Positions 62,892-64,000 of a stretch of 64,000 bases of DNA are shown one piece after another. How positions within the stretch are numbered: position 1 is the stretch's first letter; each line of letters begins with the position of its first letter. The notes beneath the pieces are model-generated. The model was not told the origin of the DNA, did no database searches, and saw only the letters and a program-made list of their open reading frames with translations. A program made the translations under genes and the position numbers. The stretch is from Palsa-883 sp963847615 (GTDB taxonomy: Bacteria > Pseudomonadota > Alphaproteobacteria > Acetobacterales > Acetobacteraceae), in assembly GCA_963847615.1 (NCBI GenBank), contig CAWKAN010000014.1:62001-126000 (forward strand). The letters are read 5' to 3'.

Positions 62892-64000
62892 ATGAACGCC
62901 CTGCTCGACGGGCTGAGGACCCTCGGCGTCGCGCGCCTCGCGGCGCTGGCCGGCGTGGCCCTGGGCATGCTCGCGCTGTTTGCGCTGCTCGCCCTGCGCG
63001 GCGGCAGCGAGCCGATGGCGCTGCTGTACGGCGATCTGGACCTGCGCGATTCGGCCCAGATGATCGAACAGCTCAACCGCCAGCACATCGCCTACCGCGT
63101 CACCGGCGGCGGCACCCAGGTGCTGGTGCCGGCCGATCTGGTCGCCCAGGCGCGGGTCGGGCTCGCCAAGGATGGCCTGCCCTCCGGCGGGTCGGTCGGC
63201 TACGAAATATTCGATCGTTCCGACGGCCTCGCGGCGACCGAGTTCCAGCAGCAGATCAACGAGACCAGGGCGCTGGAAGGCGAGCTGGACCGCACCATCC
63301 GCGCCATCAACGGCGTGCGCGCGGTGCGGGTGCATCTGGTGCTGCCGCGGCGCGAACCCTTCGCGCGCGATCGGCAGGACGCCCAGGCGTCGGTGCTGCT
63401 GACCATGAACGGCGCCGCCCGGCTGGACCGCGAGGGGATTCAAGCCATCCTCAACCTGGTTGCCGCCGCCGTGCCCGGCCTGCGGCCGAAGAACATCGCG
63501 GTGGTCGACAGCCGCGGCGACCTGCTGGCGCGGGCCGGCGAGCCGACCGGGTCGACCAGCGAGGCGCTGACCACCGAGGAGGTGCGCCGCGCCACCGAGC
63601 TGCGCCTGTCGCGCGCGGTCGAGGAGATGCTGGAGAAAAGCCTGGGTCCCGGGCGGGTGCGCGCCGAGGCGACGGTGCGCATGAGCTTCGACCACGTCAA
63701 GCAGACCGAGGAGCGCTACGACCCGGACGGCCAGGTGACGCGCAGCTCGCAGAGCGTCAATTCGACCTCGAGGACCACCGAGCCCAACAGCGCGGTGACG
63801 GCGCAGAACAACCTGCCGAACGCCGACGCCGGCACCAATCCGACCGGCACCCAGGAAGCCCGCCAGGAGGAGACCACCAACTTCGAGATCGGCAAGACGG
63901 TGCGCACGCTGATCCAGGACCAGCCGCAGATCGATCGCGTCAGCCTGGCGGTGATGGTCGACGGCACGACGACGACCGGCCCGGATGGCAAAACGACCTG
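62892..64000 (+). CDS. fliF: Flagellar MS-ring protein FliF (3' end outside window)
   Basis: The first ~369 residues of FliF, which builds the MS ring and the export-gate housing in the inner membrane. After a short cytoplasmic N-terminus comes TM1 (LAALAGVALGMLALFALLAL). The ring-building motifs follow: LYGDLDLRDSAQMIEQLNRQ, DGLPSGGSVGYEIFDRSDGL and EFQQQINETRALEGELDRTI, then HLVLPRREPFARDRQDAQAS. The frame stays open to the window edge. The ATG at 62892 fits the family start. Confidence 0.95.
   Translation, partial: MNALLDGLRTLGVARLAALAGVALGMLALFALLALRGGSEPMALLYGDLDLRDSAQMIEQLNRQHIAYRVTGGGTQVLVPADLVAQARVGLAKDGLPSGGSVGYEIFDRSDGLAATEFQQQINETRALEGELDRTIRAINGVRAVRVHLVLPRREPFARDRQDAQASVLLTMNGAARLDREGIQAILNLVAAAVPGLRPKNIAVVDSRGDLLARAGEPTGSTSEALTTEEVRRATELRLSRAVEEMLEKSLGPGRVRAEATVRMSFDHVKQTEERYDPDGQVTRSSQSVNSTSRTTEPNSAVTAQNNLPNADAGTNPTGTQEARQEETTNFEIGKTVRTLIQDQPQIDRVSLAVMVDGTTTTGPDGKTT

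Overview
The window is about 70 % GC and reads as a chromosomal segment of a motile, respiring alphaproteobacterium. The gene set suggests Rhodospirillales, probably Acetobacteraceae: FlbT/FlaF flagellin regulators, a DUF1217 flagellar protein, a three-gene proton-translocating transhydrogenase, a TIGR02300 FYDLN-acid protein and a DUF1674 SDH assembly factor. The family placement is inferred from gene content, not from a marker phylogeny. No plasmid, prophage or conjugation genes are visible.

Layout. 1-4.9 kb: tail of a DUF2126/transglutaminase gene, a GFA enzyme, an IS4-family element and an RhlE-type helicase, set among palindromic repeats. 4.9-8 kb: a broken ScsB/DsbD gene and a RelBE-type toxin-antitoxin pair. 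8-11.6 kb: the sdhCDAB operon, with sdhB interrupted by a frame break. 12-15.9 kb: an SDR oxidoreductase and pntA1-pntA2-pntB. 16.4-17.9 kb: TIGR02300 protein, thiS-thiG. 18.2-26.4 kb: a HigBA-like pair with a wrecked toxin, an SGNH-like exported protein, an ABC1 kinase, PepF with a coupled DUF559 gene, and an acyl-CoA ligase. 26.9-33.6 kb: a decayed PfpI-like gene with a 12-bp minisatellite, an acyltransferase, two luciferase-like oxidoreductases, a DegP-type protease and a ribbon-helix-helix protein. 34-41.9 kb: a lipoprotein, thrB-rnhA, yacG, tRNA-Phe(GAA), a SulP-STAS-cyclic-nucleotide-domain transporter, the SDH assembly factor and yggT-DUF167-folD. 42-64 kb: a chemoreceptor, YciI, then a long flagellar region.

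The flagellar region has a minus-strand series flgE-flgK-flgL-fliC-flbT-flaF-DUF1217. It runs directly into a TPR-methyltransferase, a TPR-GT41 (OGT-like) glycosyltransferase, a family 2 glycosyltransferase, a small methyltransferase and a sugar epimerase. This layout suggests that flagellin is glycosylated. fliK-flgD, a response regulator and fliF lie beside it. Between divergent flgE and fliK there are two sigma-54-like -24/-12 motifs, and fliC and fliF share a CtrA-like box.

Two structural themes run through the window. The first is a family of intergenic elements built from strings of small triloop hairpins around long inverted repeats, one of them a perfect 120-bp palindrome without a loop. 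One copy was hit by the IS4 element exactly at a hairpin core. The second is a set of frame breaks in conserved genes (sdhB, scsB, a glycosyltransferase, the transposase, a PfpI-like gene). Because sdhB is among them, part of this pattern may be assembly indels rather than decay.
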